Positions 54,391-63,827 of a DNA stretch of 64,000 nt are shown piece by piece; position 1 is the first letter of the stretch, and each line of letters begins with the position of its first letter. The notes beneath the pieces are model-generated. The model did no database searches and was not told the DNA's origin. It was given only the letters and a program-made list of their open reading frames with translations. Location of the stretch: the NCBI RefSeq assembly GCF_003390865.1, contig NZ_QMEJ01000003.1, positions 124,001 to 188,000 on the forward strand. The letters run 5' to 3'. The position numbers and the translations under genes were made by a program. Source of the DNA: Tropicimonas sp. IMCC34011 (GTDB taxonomy: Bacteria > Pseudomonadota > Alphaproteobacteria > Rhodobacterales > Rhodobacteraceae).

Positions 54391-54736
54391 GGGGGCGGGC
54401 TCCGGTGCGCTCGTGTCCTTCTGAAGACGCAGTCTAGCCGACGGGCGCGCCTGTGCGCCAGCGCGCGGCCCTGCGGCGGGCTGTCCTCCGCCCGCCGGCG
54501 CCCTTGCTCGCGGGCGTTTTGCCGCCGGTCGCGGGACGCCCCTTGATGATGAGGGGCGAAGGGCGTATTTCCGCCGGCCATGACACGCGTCTTCGACATG
54601 GATGACCGCGCGCGCCTGCCTTGGCGCTTCTACGGCGCGCGCCTGACGATCCTCGCGCACCTATGAGACAGGTGCGGCCCCTCGCGTGCCGCCCGATCGC
54701 CTTAGCCCAAAGCCAGCCAATTCCGGGAGAGGACCG
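54391..54736. other. 346-base region upstream of leuC
   Basis: This stretch separates the small membrane protein from leuC. It contains one tiny ORF of 28 codons (54580-54666, listed separately) and otherwise no clear gene. The leuC ribosome site GGGAGAGG is at its right end. No terminator or obvious operator was seen. Confidence 0.5.
54580..54666 (+). CDS. Possible 28-residue upstream ORF before leuC
   Basis: An ATG at 54580 opens a frame of 28 codons ending with TGA at 54664. The product is rich in Arg and Leu (RLTILAHL at the end). The nearest purine-rich site is far from the ATG. It could be a leader of leuC but it lacks a run of leucine codons, so a classical attenuator is unlikely. I list it only as a possibility. 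Confidence 0.25.
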   Translation: MTRVFDMDDRARLPWRFYGARLTILAHL

Positions 54737-56140
54737 ATGTCCCCCAAGACGCTCTATGACAAGATCTGGGATGCCCATGTCGTCGACGAAGCCGAAGACG
54801 GCACCTGCCTGCTCTACATCGACCGCCATCTCGTCCACGAAGTGACGAGCCCGCAGGCCTTCGAAGGCCTGCGCATGGCGAACCGCAAGGTGCGCGCGCC
54901 CGAGAAGACGATCGCCGTGCCGGACCACAACGTCCCCACGACGCTGGACCGCGCCGGCGGCATCCAGAACGAGGAGAGCCGCATCCAGGTCGATGCGCTC
55001 GACCGCAATGCCCGCGACTTCGGGGTGAACTACTATCCCGTCAGCGACGTGCGGCAGGGCATCGTGCACATCGTCGGCCCCGAACAGGGCTGGACGCTGC
55101 CGGGCATGACCGTCGTCTGCGGCGACAGCCATACCGCGACGCACGGGGCCTTCGGCGCGCTGGCGCACGGGATCGGCACCTCCGAGGTGGAGCACGTCCT
55201 GGCGACCCAGACGCTCATCCAGCAGAAATCCAAGAACATGAAGGTCGAGATCACCGGGAAGCTCGCGCCGGGCGTCACGGCCAAGGACATCACCCTGTCC
55301 GTGATCGGCGAGACCGGCACCGCTGGCGGCACCGGGCACGTCATCGAGTATTGCGGCGAGGCGATCCGCTCGCTCTCCATGGAAGGGCGGATGACCGTCT
55401 GCAACATGGCGATCGAGGGCGGCGCCCGCGCCGGCCTGATCGCGCCGGACGAGACCACCTACGCGTATGTCGAAGGTCGCACCCACGCGCCGAAGGGCGC
55501 CCAGTGGGACGCCGCGCTCGCCTGGTGGAAGACGCTCTATTCCGACGACGACGCGCACTGGGACAAGGTCGTGACGATCCGTGGCGAGGACATCGCCCCC
55601 GTCGTGACCTGGGGCACCAGCCCCGAGGACGTGCTGCCGATCACCTCCACCGTGCCGGACCCGTCGAGCTTCGAGGGCGGCAAGGTCTCCGCCGCGCAGC
55701 GCGCGCTCGACTACATGGGGCTGAAGGCCGGCCAGAAGCTGAGCGACATCGAGATCGACACGGTCTTCATCGGCTCCTGCACCAATGGCCGGATCGAGGA
55801 TCTGCGCGCCGCGGCCGCGATCCTGAAGGGCAAGAAGGTGAAGGACGGGCTACGCGCCATGATCGTTCCCGGCTCCGGGCTCGTGCGCGCCCAAGCGGAG
55901 GAAGAGGGCCTCGCGGACATCTTCACCGAGGCGGGCTTCGAATGGCGCCTCGCCGGCTGTTCGATGTGCCTCGCGATGAACCCCGACCAGCTCTCCCCCG
56001 GCGAGCGGTGCGCGGCGACGTCCAACCGCAACTTCGAGGGTCGACAGGGCCGCGGGGGTCGGACGCACCTGATGTCGCCCCAGATGGCTGCGGCCGCCGC
56101 GCTCACCGGGCGTCTGACAGACGTGCGCGATCTGATGTGA
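54737..56140 (+). CDS. leuC: 3-isopropylmalate dehydratase large subunit
   Basis: This 467-residue aconitase-family enzyme isomerises isopropylmalate in leucine synthesis. The [4Fe-4S] ligands are in VVCGDSH (context), [13 protein letters not shown] and [12 protein letters not shown]; the substrate segments [12 protein letters not shown] and [10 protein letters not shown] are also plain. The start ATG has GGGAGAGG close upstream. The small subunit gene leuD is not adjacent. The strong terminator at 56184-56215 ends this transcript. Confidence 0.95.
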   Translation: MSPKTLYDKIWDAHVVDEAEDGTCLLYIDRHLVHEVTSPQAFEGLRMANRKVRAPEKTIAVPDHNVPTTLDRAGGIQNEESRIQVDALDRNARDFGVNYYPVSDVRQGIVHIVGPEQGWTLPGMTVVCGDSHTATHGAFGALAHGIGTSEVEHVLATQTLIQQKSKNMKVEITGKLAPGVTAKDITLSVIGETGTAGGTGHVIEYCGEAIRSLSMEGRMTVCNMAIEGGARAGLIAPDETTYAYVEGRTHAPKGAQWDAALAWWKTLYSDDDAHWDKVVTIRGEDIAPVVTWGTSPEDVLPITSTVPDPSSFEGGKVSAAQRALDYMGLKAGQKLSDIEIDTVFIGSCTNGRIEDLRAAAAILKGKKVKDGLRAMIVPGSGLVRAQAEEEGLADIFTEAGFEWRLAGCSMCLAMNPDQLSPGERCAATSNRNFEGRQGRGGRTHLMSPQMAAAAALTGRLTDVRDLM

Positions 56141-56183
56141 TCAGATGACAGCGGGCGCGTCCGGCGCGCCTTCCTCATCAAGA

Positions 56184-56215
56184 GGGCCGGTCCGTTGCCG
56201 CGGACCGGCCCTTTT
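56184..56215 (+). terminator. Strong rho-independent terminator after leuC
   Basis: A perfect 11-base stem (56184-56194 with 56201-56211) encloses a 6-base loop and is followed by four T. It lies 44 bases after the leuC stop. Confidence 0.9.
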
Positions 56216-56321
56216 CATTGGGCGTCCCCCTCGGAGCCGGTCGCGGTCCACTGCGTCACGTGGAGATGGCCATTGGCCGCTTCCCTCCGAGGCCTAGGTA
56301 TCGCGGCAAAGGAGACGTCCC

Positions 56322-56837
56322 ATGCTGTCCTGGAAACGCTGGCTGTTCGCGGGCATCCTGTCCTCGGCGTTCGGCATCGTTGCCCTCGCGAACGTGATGG
56401 CGGCCGCCATCGCCGCAGTCACGCTGACGGGCGTCCTTCTGATGCTCGCGGGCGCGGCGCAGATCTATGCCGCCTTGGCAGGCAACGACAACCGGGCCGT
56501 CTCCCTCATCCTGGGAAGTCTGACCTTCTGTCTCGGCGCTCTGCTCATCGCCGATCCCTTCGCCGGCACGTTCACGCTCGCGCTTCTGTTGACGGCGATC
56601 CTCGGGGTTGCGGGGGGCGTGCGCCTCCTCCTCGCGTGGAGCATGCGGCGTACCCGGATCTTCTGGATCTTCCTGCTGACCGGTGCCGCCTCCGTCCTGA
56701 TCGCGGGCGTGATCCTGGCCAATTTCGCTGAGGTCTCTCCGATCCTCGTCGGCATCCTCTTCGGCGTCGAGCTTCTGGGCAACGGAATCGCGCTGATCGC
56801 GCTGTCGCTGTTCCTGAGATTGGGCGGTTCGCGCTGA
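56322..56837 (+). CDS. HdeD-like membrane protein (DUF308)
   Basis: This 171-residue protein has six hydrophobic helices as in HdeD, a membrane protein linked to acid stress in enteric bacteria. The family start MLSWKRWLFAGILSSAFG fits well. AAAGGAGACG precedes the ATG. No acid-response partner genes are nearby, so the role here is inferred only from the fold. Confidence 0.85.
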   Translation: MLSWKRWLFAGILSSAFGIVALANVMAAAIAAVTLTGVLLMLAGAAQIYAALAGNDNRAVSLILGSLTFCLGALLIADPFAGTFTLALLLTAILGVAGGVRLLLAWSMRRTRIFWIFLLTGAASVLIAGVILANFAEVSPILVGILFGVELLGNGIALIALSLFLRLGGSR

Positions 56838-56901
56838 TCGCGGGGAACCCGCCGCGCGCGCTTCGGTTGATCGCCGGTTCCAGAACAAACAGGCGCAGCA
56901 C

Positions 56902-57819
56902 ATGACGGATCTCATTCTCGTCGGGATCGGCGATATCGCGAAGAGCAAGCACGAGCCGGCCATCGCGGCCTCCGAGGACTTCACCCTGCGCGCCGCCGTC
57001 TCCCGTCATCACACCGTCGAGGGCGTGGAGAACTGGAGCGATTACGACGACTTCCTGGTCGATGGCCCGGAGGGCGCCCTCTCTCTGACCGCTCCGCCCG
57101 AGGCGCGCCTCGCGATGACGCGCAAGGCCATTGCCGCAGGGCGGGACGTGATGATGGAAAAGCCCCCGGCGCCGACCGTCTCGGCCGCGCTCGATCTGGC
57201 GCAGCGCGCCCGGAAGGCGGGAACGGCGCTCCTCGGGAGCTGGCACATGCGCCACGGTATCGCCGTGCTCGAGGCGCAGCGCTGGCTCTCCGGACGGCGG
57301 ATCCGGCGCGTCGACGTCGAGTGGTCCGAAGACGTGCGCAAGACCCATCCGGGGCAGGACTGGGTGTTCGAGGCGGGCGGCTTCGGGATCTACGACAACG
57401 TGACCAACGCGTTCTCACTGATGACCATCCTGCTGCCGGATGCCCTTTGCGTCACGTCCGCGACGCACGAGATCCCCGAGAACCGCTCGCAGCCGATCCG
57501 CACCGACCTCGAGATGGAAGCGGGGGATGCCCCGGTTGCGCTGAAGGCAGACTGGCGACACGAGGGCGAGCGCATCTTCCGGATCGAGATCGAGACCGAC
57601 CGCGGCACGCTCGTTCTGCCCGATGGCGGTCACGCGCTTCAGGCGGACGGAAAGACGTTGGTCGAGAAGGGAGAGGATCGGGAGTATCAGGCGCTCTACG
57701 CATCCTTCGCCGGCGTCCTTGCCGAACGCCGCGTGGACGTGGACGTCCGCCCGCTTCAGCTCGCCGCCGACGCGTTCCTTCTCGCGGCCGCGACCCGGAC
57801 CGACGCCTTCGACTTCTGA
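56902..57819 (+). CDS. Gfo/Idh/MocA-family aldose 1-dehydrogenase
   Basis: This 305-residue oxidoreductase has an N-terminal NAD(P)-binding domain ([17 protein letters not shown], with the family EKPPAPTV near residue 89). Its C-terminal substrate domain contains [19 protein letters not shown] and [18 protein letters not shown]. That pattern closely resembles L-arabinose/D-galactose 1-dehydrogenases of the oxidative sugar pathway. It would make a lactone that becomes an aldonate, the substrate of the dehydratase at the left end of this window. No regulator is beside it; the neighbouring genes are unrelated. Confidence 0.82.
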   Translation: MTDLILVGIGDIAKSKHEPAIAASEDFTLRAAVSRHHTVEGVENWSDYDDFLVDGPEGALSLTAPPEARLAMTRKAIAAGRDVMMEKPPAPTVSAALDLAQRARKAGTALLGSWHMRHGIAVLEAQRWLSGRRIRRVDVEWSEDVRKTHPGQDWVFEAGGFGIYDNVTNAFSLMTILLPDALCVTSATHEIPENRSQPIRTDLEMEAGDAPVALKADWRHEGERIFRIEIETDRGTLVLPDGGHALQADGKTLVEKGEDREYQALYASFAGVLAERRVDVDVRPLQLAADAFLLAAATRTDAFDF

Positions 57820-57893
57820 ACCTTCGGCCGGAGATTGACCACGTACCGCCCGCCGCGCTATCGCCGCCGCTCCGATCTGCAAGGGAAGGTGTC

Positions 57894-58799
57894 ATGGCAC
57901 GTCGACGCAAGGGACGCGATATCTCCGGTTGGCTGGTGGTGGACAAGCCCGCCGGCCCCACCTCGACGGACGTGACGAACCGTCTGCGCCGCCGTCTCGA
58001 CGCGAAGAAGGCCGGACATGCCGGTACGCTCGATCCCGCCGCGACCGGGATCCAGGCGATCGCGTTCGGCGAAGCGACGAAGACGCTGCCCTTCGTGGCC
58101 GATGCGGACAAGACCTACCGCTTCTGCGTCCGCTTCGGGGCGCGGACCGAGACCGACGATGCGGAAGGCCGGATCATCGAGAGCTCCTCCTCGCGCCCTT
58201 CCATCGAGGCCATCGCCGAGGCCCTGAAGGGCTACGAGGGGGAGATCATGCAGATCCCGCCCGCCTATTCCGCGGTGAAGGTCGAGGGCGAGCGTGCCTA
58301 TGCCGTCGCCCGCGGCGGCGGTGAGGTGGACCTCGCGGCGCGCCCCCTGTGGATTGAGGAGATGTCCCTTCTCGAGCGGCCCGATCCGGATCATGTCATT
58401 CTGCGCATGGTCTGCGGCAAGGGCGGCTACGTCCGCGCCATCGCCCGCGACCTTGGACAGGATCTCGGCTGCCTTGGCCATGTCCTGTGGCTCCGTCGGG
58501 AGGAGGCCGGACCCTTCGCCGAGGAGGACGCCCTGACGATGGAGGAGATTGAGGCGGCGGAGGATCCCGCGTCCCTTCTCCTGCCGCCCGAAGCGGCGCT
58601 GGACGGCATTCCCGAACTCCGGGCGACGGCCGAAGGCGCGGTTCGGCTGCGCAACGGCAATCCCGGTGCCGTCCTTCCGGGCGATGCGGAGTACGGGGAT
58701 ACCGCCTGGGCCTCTTATGACGGTCGCTGCCTGGCCATCGGCGAGTTTCGGGGCGGGATGCTGCATCCCACGCGCGTTCTCAACCAGCCCGGAGAATGA
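57894..58799 (+). CDS. truB: tRNA pseudouridine-55 synthase
   Basis: This 301-residue enzyme makes pseudouridine 55 in tRNA. The catalytic aspartate is in [12 protein letters not shown], and the other family segments are [26 protein letters not shown] and [10 protein letters not shown]. The ATG follows AAGGGAAGG. The stop overlaps the DUF1643 gene (ATGA). The usual neighbours rbfA, infB and nusA are not here; rpsO-pnp, which often follows truB, lies 2.1 kb to the right. Confidence 0.95.
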   Translation: MARRRKGRDISGWLVVDKPAGPTSTDVTNRLRRRLDAKKAGHAGTLDPAATGIQAIAFGEATKTLPFVADADKTYRFCVRFGARTETDDAEGRIIESSSSRPSIEAIAEALKGYEGEIMQIPPAYSAVKVEGERAYAVARGGGEVDLAARPLWIEEMSLLERPDPDHVILRMVCGKGGYVRAIARDLGQDLGCLGHVLWLRREEAGPFAEEDALTMEEIEAAEDPASLLLPPEAALDGIPELRATAEGAVRLRNGNPGAVLPGDAEYGDTAWASYDGRCLAIGEFRGGMLHPTRVLNQPGE

Positions 58800-59314
58800 G
58801 CGGCGTCGTTCTCAGGCGCTTCGTCTCGGATGGTGTCGAGAGCGAGGCCTCCTATTCCCCCTGCGAGCTCTACCGCTACCACCTGGAGCGGCGCTGGGCG
58901 GAGGGGCGGCGGCTCTGCGCCGTCCTGCTGAACCCCTCGACCGCGACCGAAACGAAGAACGACCCGACCATCGAGCGCTGTGTCCGCCGGGCGCGGAGTC
59001 TTGGCTATGGCGCGATCCGCATCTGCAATCTCTTCGCCCTGCGCGCCACCCGGCCGCAGGATCTCAAGGCGCACGGCGATCCCGTCGGCGGCGCGGCTGC
59101 GGATTCGGCACTGCGAGCGGGAGCGGCTTGGGCGGACGACGTGCTGTGCGGCTGGGGCGCGCATGGCGCCCATCTGGGGCGCGGGGAAGAGGTCGCGCAG
59201 CTCCTCGCGACATGCGGCCGACCGCTTCTCGCCCTCGGTGAGACCAAGGCAGGCGCGCCGAGGCACCCGCTCTACGTGGCCTATTCGGTCCACCCCGCGC
59301 CCTGGCGCCGTTAA
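58796..59314 (+). CDS. DUF1643 family protein
   Basis: This 172-residue protein shows the DUF1643 pattern: YRYHLERRW near the N-terminus, [31 protein letters not shown] and the final [21 protein letters not shown] run. The family has no known function and is often encoded near truB, rpsO and pnp in alphaproteobacteria. It overlaps truB by 4 bases. Confidence 0.85.
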   Translation: MSGVVLRRFVSDGVESEASYSPCELYRYHLERRWAEGRRLCAVLLNPSTATETKNDPTIERCVRRARSLGYGAIRICNLFALRATRPQDLKAHGDPVGGAAADSALRAGAAWADDVLCGWGAHGAHLGRGEEVAQLLATCGRPLLALGETKAGAPRHPLYVAYSVHPAPWRR

Positions 59315-59438
59315 CTATCTGTCCCGAATAGAGCGGATGTCGGAGGGGAACGGCGCCATAGTCCCGTAAGCGGCAACATCGAATTCAGATTCGTCTGCGG
59401 ATGGTTGTCGAGGGGGCTACTGCAGAGGGAGCGGGCAG

Positions 59439-60689
59439 ATGCTGGCGCTATTCGGTGCAATGAGCGCGCTCGTCGCGGGGGCTTTCATCCCACTGACGTT
59501 CGGCGGAAATGATGATGAGGACGAACCCGACACCGATGAGGTGCAGGTGCGGACCGGCGGCATTCCGGGCAATGAGACGGATGGCGGGTCCGGCGGCGGT
59601 GACCTTCTGGACAGCCTCGAAGGCCCGGACGCGCCGGGCGATGTTGCGGCAGACCCTGCAGGAGCGGACGACGATCTCGACATGCTCGGGGAGGACCTCG
59701 ACGTCGCCAGTCTCGACCCGACCGCGGCGGCGGAGGACGGGCCCGTTTCCGGTGTCATCTCCATCGGTACGACAGATCCGGATGGTGACGCCGACGAAGA
59801 CATTCCGGTCGGTCTCGATCCGACCTTGTTCGAGGATGCGGCGTCGGTCGACACCGGTGATAGCTCCGATAGCGACAGCGGAAGCATCGACCCCGAGGCC
59901 GTTCTCGATCCGATCTGGGACGAGGACGGCGCGCCTGAGGATCCCGGAACGGCCGATACCTTGGGGGGCACGGACGGTGCGGACAGCATCGATGGCGGCA
60001 AGGGAGCGGACGACATCCGTGGCGGCGCCGGCCGCGATTCGCTCCGCGGTGGCGAGGGCGACGACACGATCCGCGGCGATGAGGGGGACGATTATCTCGA
60101 CGGCGGCCACGGCGACGATACGCTCACCGGCGGAGCCGGGAGGGACTCGCTCAAGGGCGGGTTCGGGGACGACCACCTCGACGGCGGCGCGGGTGCGGAT
60201 ACCATGAGGGGCGGCGCCGGTGACGATCGGCTGGACGGTGGCGACGGCAACGATGCTCTGTCCGGCAATCATGGGGATGACGTTCTAGACGGCGGCGCCG
60301 GGATGGACGTGATCTCCGGCGGCGACGGGGATGACGTGCTCATGGGCGAGGAAACCGGGAGCACCCAGATTGTGGACTTCCTGAACGGCGGGGCGGGGAA
60401 CGATACCCTTGTCCTCGGCGCTGGGGATGTCGCGACCGGCGGCGACGGTGCCGATGTCTTCGAGATGGCAGCGGAATCGGACGGCGACGTGATGGAGATC
60501 ATCGACTGGACGCCGGGCGAGGACAGCATCGTCGTGGTCTACGACGTCATGGGTGGCACCCTGCCGGAACTGAGCCTTTCGGAAGACGGCACTGCAACCT
60601 TCGTGGAGGCGGATGGCGTACCTCTCGCCCGCGTCGAAGGCGGGGCGCTCTCGCTGGAGGACATCATGCTCGTCGGCACCGTAAGCTGA
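59439..60689 (+). CDS. RTX-type calcium-binding repeat protein
   Basis: This 416-residue protein has a hydrophobic N-terminus (1-23) and a highly acidic linker (about 24-170). About 14 nonapeptide repeats of the GGxGxDxLx type follow (about 175-303), with a C-terminal domain of about 110 residues. The repeats bind calcium to form a parallel beta roll, and proteins of this kind are usually exported by type I secretion. The C-terminal domain (DVMEIIDWTPGEDSIVVVYD) resembles the tails of other RTX-like proteins in this group and may hold the secretion signal. No transporter or enzyme domain is present nearby. A role in adhesion or matrix is possible. Confidence 0.85.
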   Translation: MLALFGAMSALVAGAFIPLTFGGNDDEDEPDTDEVQVRTGGIPGNETDGGSGGGDLLDSLEGPDAPGDVAADPAGADDDLDMLGEDLDVASLDPTAAAEDGPVSGVISIGTTDPDGDADEDIPVGLDPTLFEDAASVDTGDSSDSDSGSIDPEAVLDPIWDEDGAPEDPGTADTLGGTDGADSIDGGKGADDIRGGAGRDSLRGGEGDDTIRGDEGDDYLDGGHGDDTLTGGAGRDSLKGGFGDDHLDGGAGADTMRGGAGDDRLDGGDGNDALSGNHGDDVLDGGAGMDVISGGDGDDVLMGEETGSTQIVDFLNGGAGNDTLVLGAGDVATGGDGADVFEMAAESDGDVMEIIDWTPGEDSIVVVYDVMGGTLPELSLSEDGTATFVEADGVPLARVEGGALSLEDIMLVGTVS

Positions 60690-60735
60690 CACGGGGGTGC
60701 GTTGCCCCGAGCGCCACATCGGCTCTCTGACCCTA

Positions 60736-60763
60736 CGCCGGTCCGGTCATCCTCGGGCCGGCG
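60736..60763 (+). terminator. Hairpin after the RTX gene
   Basis: A 10-base stem with one wobble pair (60736-60745 with 60754-60763) and an 8-base loop lies 46 bases after the RTX stop. No T run follows, so it may be only an mRNA end structure. Confidence 0.35.
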
Positions 60764-60931
60764 CATCGCGTTTCAAGTCATGGCGATCCCGCTTTCCTTT
60801 TCGCCAATTTTCCCCTATACGCCCCCATCCGCCGCGCTCCCGGTTCGCGGGATCGGCGGTCACTCTCCATGGGCCTTGCTGGACGACATCCCGGCTCGCG
60901 CCATCCACACGAACTCACGAAGGAGCCCCCG

Positions 60932-61201
60932 ATGTCGATTACTGTCGAAGAAAAGCAGCGCGTCATGACCGAATATGCGACCAAGGAGGGCGACACCGGC
61001 TCTCCCGAGGTCCAGGTCGCGATCCTCACCAGCCGTATCGTTACGCTGACCGAGCACTTCAAGACGCACAAGAAGGACAACCACTCGCGTCGTGGTCTTC
61101 TGAAGCTCGTGGCCCAGCGCCGCAAGCTCCTGGACTACCTGAACGCGAAGAGCCCCGAGCGCTATCAGGACCTGATCAAGCGCCTCGGACTGCGCCGCTG
61201 A
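60932..61201 (+). CDS. rpsO: 30S ribosomal protein S15
   Basis: This 89-residue protein is S15, which binds the central domain of 16S rRNA. It has the normal length and signature segments ([37 protein letters not shown]). AAGGAG precedes the ATG at 60932. It is followed by pnp with a 268-base leader, the common rpsO-pnp order. Confidence 0.97.
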   Translation: MSITVEEKQRVMTEYATKEGDTGSPEVQVAILTSRIVTLTEHFKTHKKDNHSRRGLLKLVAQRRKLLDYLNAKSPERYQDLIKRLGLRR

Positions 61202-61277
61202 TGGCCAGCGGGGCGACCGGTATGGCAGGGCCGCTGAGCGGCCGGGCCTTGCGCCGCCCCACGTGATATTCTGGTGT

Positions 61278-61299
61278 CGGGCGCCCCGCGGGGCGCCCG
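61278..61299 (+). promoter_or_regulatory. Perfect GC palindrome in the rpsO-pnp spacer
   Basis: A perfect 22-base GC palindrome lies 77 bases after the rpsO stop, with a T run (TTTT) about 20 bases further on. It could slow transcription or provide the RNase III-like structure expected in pnp leaders. Confidence 0.5.
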
Positions 61300-61424
61300 T
61301 GCCGTATGAGCGCCCCTTTTGCTGGGGAGCCGAACGACACACCCAGCCGCCGGGCCCCGCGGCGCGGGTGCCACGAGGAGGGGGCCTCGCGCGATCCGCA
61401 AGGTGCGGCGCGCGGACGTGATAC

Positions 61425-61453
61425 GGCCGCGGCGGGGATACGCCCCGGCGGCC
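61425..61453 (+). promoter_or_regulatory. Stem-loop just upstream of the pnp ribosome site
   Basis: The stem pairs 61425-61430 with 61448-61453, has a 2-base bulge, and continues with 61433-61437 pairing to 61443-61447 around a 5-base loop. It ends 5 bases before the AAGGA site of pnp, so it may expose or hide that site. PNPase autoregulates through such a leader in E. coli; a similar role here is inferred. Confidence 0.45.
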
Positions 61454-61469
61454 GGAACAAGGATACGAG

Positions 61470-63602
61470 ATGTTTAACGTTAGCAAGAAATCCATGCAGT
61501 GGGGCGACGAGACCCTCACGCTCGAGACGGGCAAGGTCGCCCGCCAGGCCGACGGCTCCGTCATCGCGACGCTGGGCGAGACCTCCGTCATGGCGAACGT
61601 CACGTTCGCCAAGGAGCCGAAGCCCGGTCAGGACTTCTTCCCCCTGACCGTGCACTACCAGGAAAAGTACTACGCCGCCGGCAAGGTCCCCGGTGGTTTC
61701 TTCAAGCGCGAGGCCCGGCCGACCGAGAAGGAAACGCTGACCTCCCGCCTGATCGACCGTCCGATCCGGCCGCTGTTCGTGTCGGGCTTCAAGCACGAAG
61801 TTCTGGTCATCTGCACCGTGCTCAGCCATGATCTCGTCAACGATCCCGACATCGTCGCCATGATCGCGGCCTCCGCGGCCCTGACGATCTCCGGTGCGCC
61901 GTTCCTCGGCCCGATCGCCGCGGCCCGCGTCGGCTTCTCGAACGGCAACTACGTTCTGAATCCCGACGTCGCCGACATGGACCAGCTGCGCAACAATCCC
62001 GAGCAGCGGCTCGACCTCGTGGTCGCCGGTACGAAGGATGCGGTGATGATGGTCGAATCGGAGGCCTACGAGCTTTCCGAGGACGAGATGCTGGGCGCCG
62101 TGACCTTCGCGCACGAGCAGATCCAGCCGGTCATCGACCTTATCGTGGACCTCGCCGAGGATGCCGCGAAAGAGCCGTTCGACTTCCAGCCGCCCGAATA
62201 CGGCGCGCTCTACGAGACCGTCCGGGCCGCTGGCGAAGACAAGATGCGCGCAGCCTACGGGATCACGGACAAGCAGCAACGCGTGGCCGCCGTGTCCGCC
62301 GCGCGCGAAGATATCCGTGCGGGTCTCACGGAAGAGCAGCTCGAGGATCCGAACCTCGGCTCCGCCCTGAAGAAGCTCGAATCCGCTGTCCTGCGCGGCG
62401 ACGTCGTCCGCAACGGTCGCCGGATCGACGGCCGGGCCCTCGACGAGGTGCGCCCGATCGTCTCCGAGACAGGCTTCCTTCCGCGCACCCATGGCTCCGC
62501 CCTCTTCACCCGCGGCGAGACGCAGGCCCTCGTGGTCTCGACCCTCGGCACCGGCGAAGACGAGCAGATCATCGACGCGCTGCACGCCAATTACCGCTCG
62601 AACTTCCTGCTGCACTACAACTTCCCCCCCTACTCGGTGGGTGAGGTCGGCCGGTTCGGCCCTCCGGGACGCCGCGAGATCGGCCACGGCAAGCTGGCCT
62701 GGCGCGCGCTTCAGGCGGTTCTCCCCGCGGCGACGGATTTCCCCTACACGATCCGTCTCGTCTCCGAGATCACCGAGTCGAACGGCTCCTCCTCGATGGC
62801 CTCCGTCTGCGGCGGTTCGCTGTCGATGATGGATGCGGGCGTTCCGCTCAAGGCGCCGGTCGCCGGTGTCGCGATGGGTCTCGTGCTCGAGGATGACGGC
62901 GAATACGCGATCCTGACGGACATCCTCGGTGACGAGGATCACCTCGGCGACATGGACTTCAAGGTCGCCGGGACCGAGAGCGGCATCACCTCGCTGCAGA
63001 TGGACATCAAGGTCGCGGGCATCACGCCCGAGATCATGAAGGCCGCCCTTGCCCAGGCGAAGGCCGGTCGCATGCACATCCTCGGCGAGATGGCCAAGGC
63101 CCTGACCGAAGCGCAGGACTTCTCCGTCCACGCGCCGCGCATCGAGACGATGCAGGTCCCGACCGACAAGATCCGTGAAGTGATCGGCTCGGGCGGCAAG
63201 GTCATCCGGGAGATCGTCGAAGTCTCCGGCGCCAAGGTCGACATCAACGATGACGGCATCGTCAAGATCGCGTCCCCGAACGGCGAGGCCATCAAGAAGG
63301 CCTACGACATGATCTATTCGATCGTGGCGGAGCCGGAAGAGGGCAAGGTCTACAAGGGCAAGGTCGTGAAGATCGTCGACTTCGGCGCCTTCGTGAACTT
63401 CTTCGGCAAGCGCGACGGGCTCGTGCATGTCAGCCAGATCGAGAACCGCCGCCTGAACCACCCCTCCGACGTTCTGAAAGAGGGTCAGGAAGTCTGGGTC
63501 AAGCTGCTCGGCTTCGACGATCGCGGCAAGGTCCGCCTGTCGATGAAGATGATCGATCAGGAGACCGGCGAAGAAACGAAGAGCGAGGAGACCGCCGAGT
63601 AA
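61470..63602 (+). CDS. pnp: Polynucleotide phosphorylase
   Basis: This 710-residue enzyme degrades RNA 3' to 5' using phosphate. Domains in order are two RNase PH-like cores ([20 protein letters not shown] and [30 protein letters not shown] and [21 protein letters not shown]), a KH domain ([17 protein letters not shown]) and an S1 domain ([18 protein letters not shown]). The ATG has AAGGA 6 bases upstream. A strong terminator follows 29 bases after the stop. Length and domain order are fully normal. Confidence 0.97.
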   Translation: MFNVSKKSMQWGDETLTLETGKVARQADGSVIATLGETSVMANVTFAKEPKPGQDFFPLTVHYQEKYYAAGKVPGGFFKREARPTEKETLTSRLIDRPIRPLFVSGFKHEVLVICTVLSHDLVNDPDIVAMIAASAALTISGAPFLGPIAAARVGFSNGNYVLNPDVADMDQLRNNPEQRLDLVVAGTKDAVMMVESEAYELSEDEMLGAVTFAHEQIQPVIDLIVDLAEDAAKEPFDFQPPEYGALYETVRAAGEDKMRAAYGITDKQQRVAAVSAAREDIRAGLTEEQLEDPNLGSALKKLESAVLRGDVVRNGRRIDGRALDEVRPIVSETGFLPRTHGSALFTRGETQALVVSTLGTGEDEQIIDALHANYRSNFLLHYNFPPYSVGEVGRFGPPGRREIGHGKLAWRALQAVLPAATDFPYTIRLVSEITESNGSSSMASVCGGSLSMMDAGVPLKAPVAGVAMGLVLEDDGEYAILTDILGDEDHLGDMDFKVAGTESGITSLQMDIKVAGITPEIMKAALAQAKAGRMHILGEMAKALTEAQDFSVHAPRIETMQVPTDKIREVIGSGGKVIREIVEVSGAKVDINDDGIVKIASPNGEAIKKAYDMIYSIVAEPEEGKVYKGKVVKIVDFGAFVNFFGKRDGLVHVSQIENRRLNHPSDVLKEGQEVWVKLLGFDDRGKVRLSMKMIDQETGEETKSEETAE

Positions 63603-63631
63603 GGCGTTCTCTTCCTATCGGATCGAGGAAG

Positions 63632-63660
63632 GCCCCGGCAGAAATGCCGGGGCCTTTTTC
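63632..63660 (+). terminator. Strong rho-independent terminator after pnp
   Basis: A perfect 10-base stem (63632-63641 with 63646-63655) with a GAAA tetraloop is followed by five T. This is a textbook intrinsic terminator. Confidence 0.93.
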
Positions 63661-63754
63661 GTTTGCTGGTCCAAAGAGGACTATCGTTAAAAAACCGTTA
63701 CGATATACAGTAACTTATTGAGTGCATTGGAAAAAGGTCACCCGGTCTTTCCCT

Positions 63755-63772
63755 CGTTCACGGCAGTGTCAC
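63755..63772 (+). promoter_or_regulatory. Candidate Pho box upstream of the phosphatase gene
   Basis: CGTTCAC and GTGTCAC, separated by GGCA, form 7-base direct repeats spaced 11 bases apart, matching the PhoB consensus CTGTCAY at 5 and 6 of 7 positions. It lies 56 bases upstream of the phosphatase start, a usual distance. Confidence 0.5.
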
Positions 63773-63827
63773 ATCGCGGCCCTATCCCGGCGCCGATAAC
63801 AATCGCCGCATATCCGGGGGACTTCCG

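Noticed and set aside
54580-54666. Leucine attenuator leader peptide
   Set aside because: The frame has scattered leucines only and no terminator-antiterminator pair was seen before leuC.
59970-60350. Tandem DNA repeat or CRISPR-like array
   Set aside because: The periodic sequence encodes RTX nonapeptides; the DNA units vary and have no spacers.
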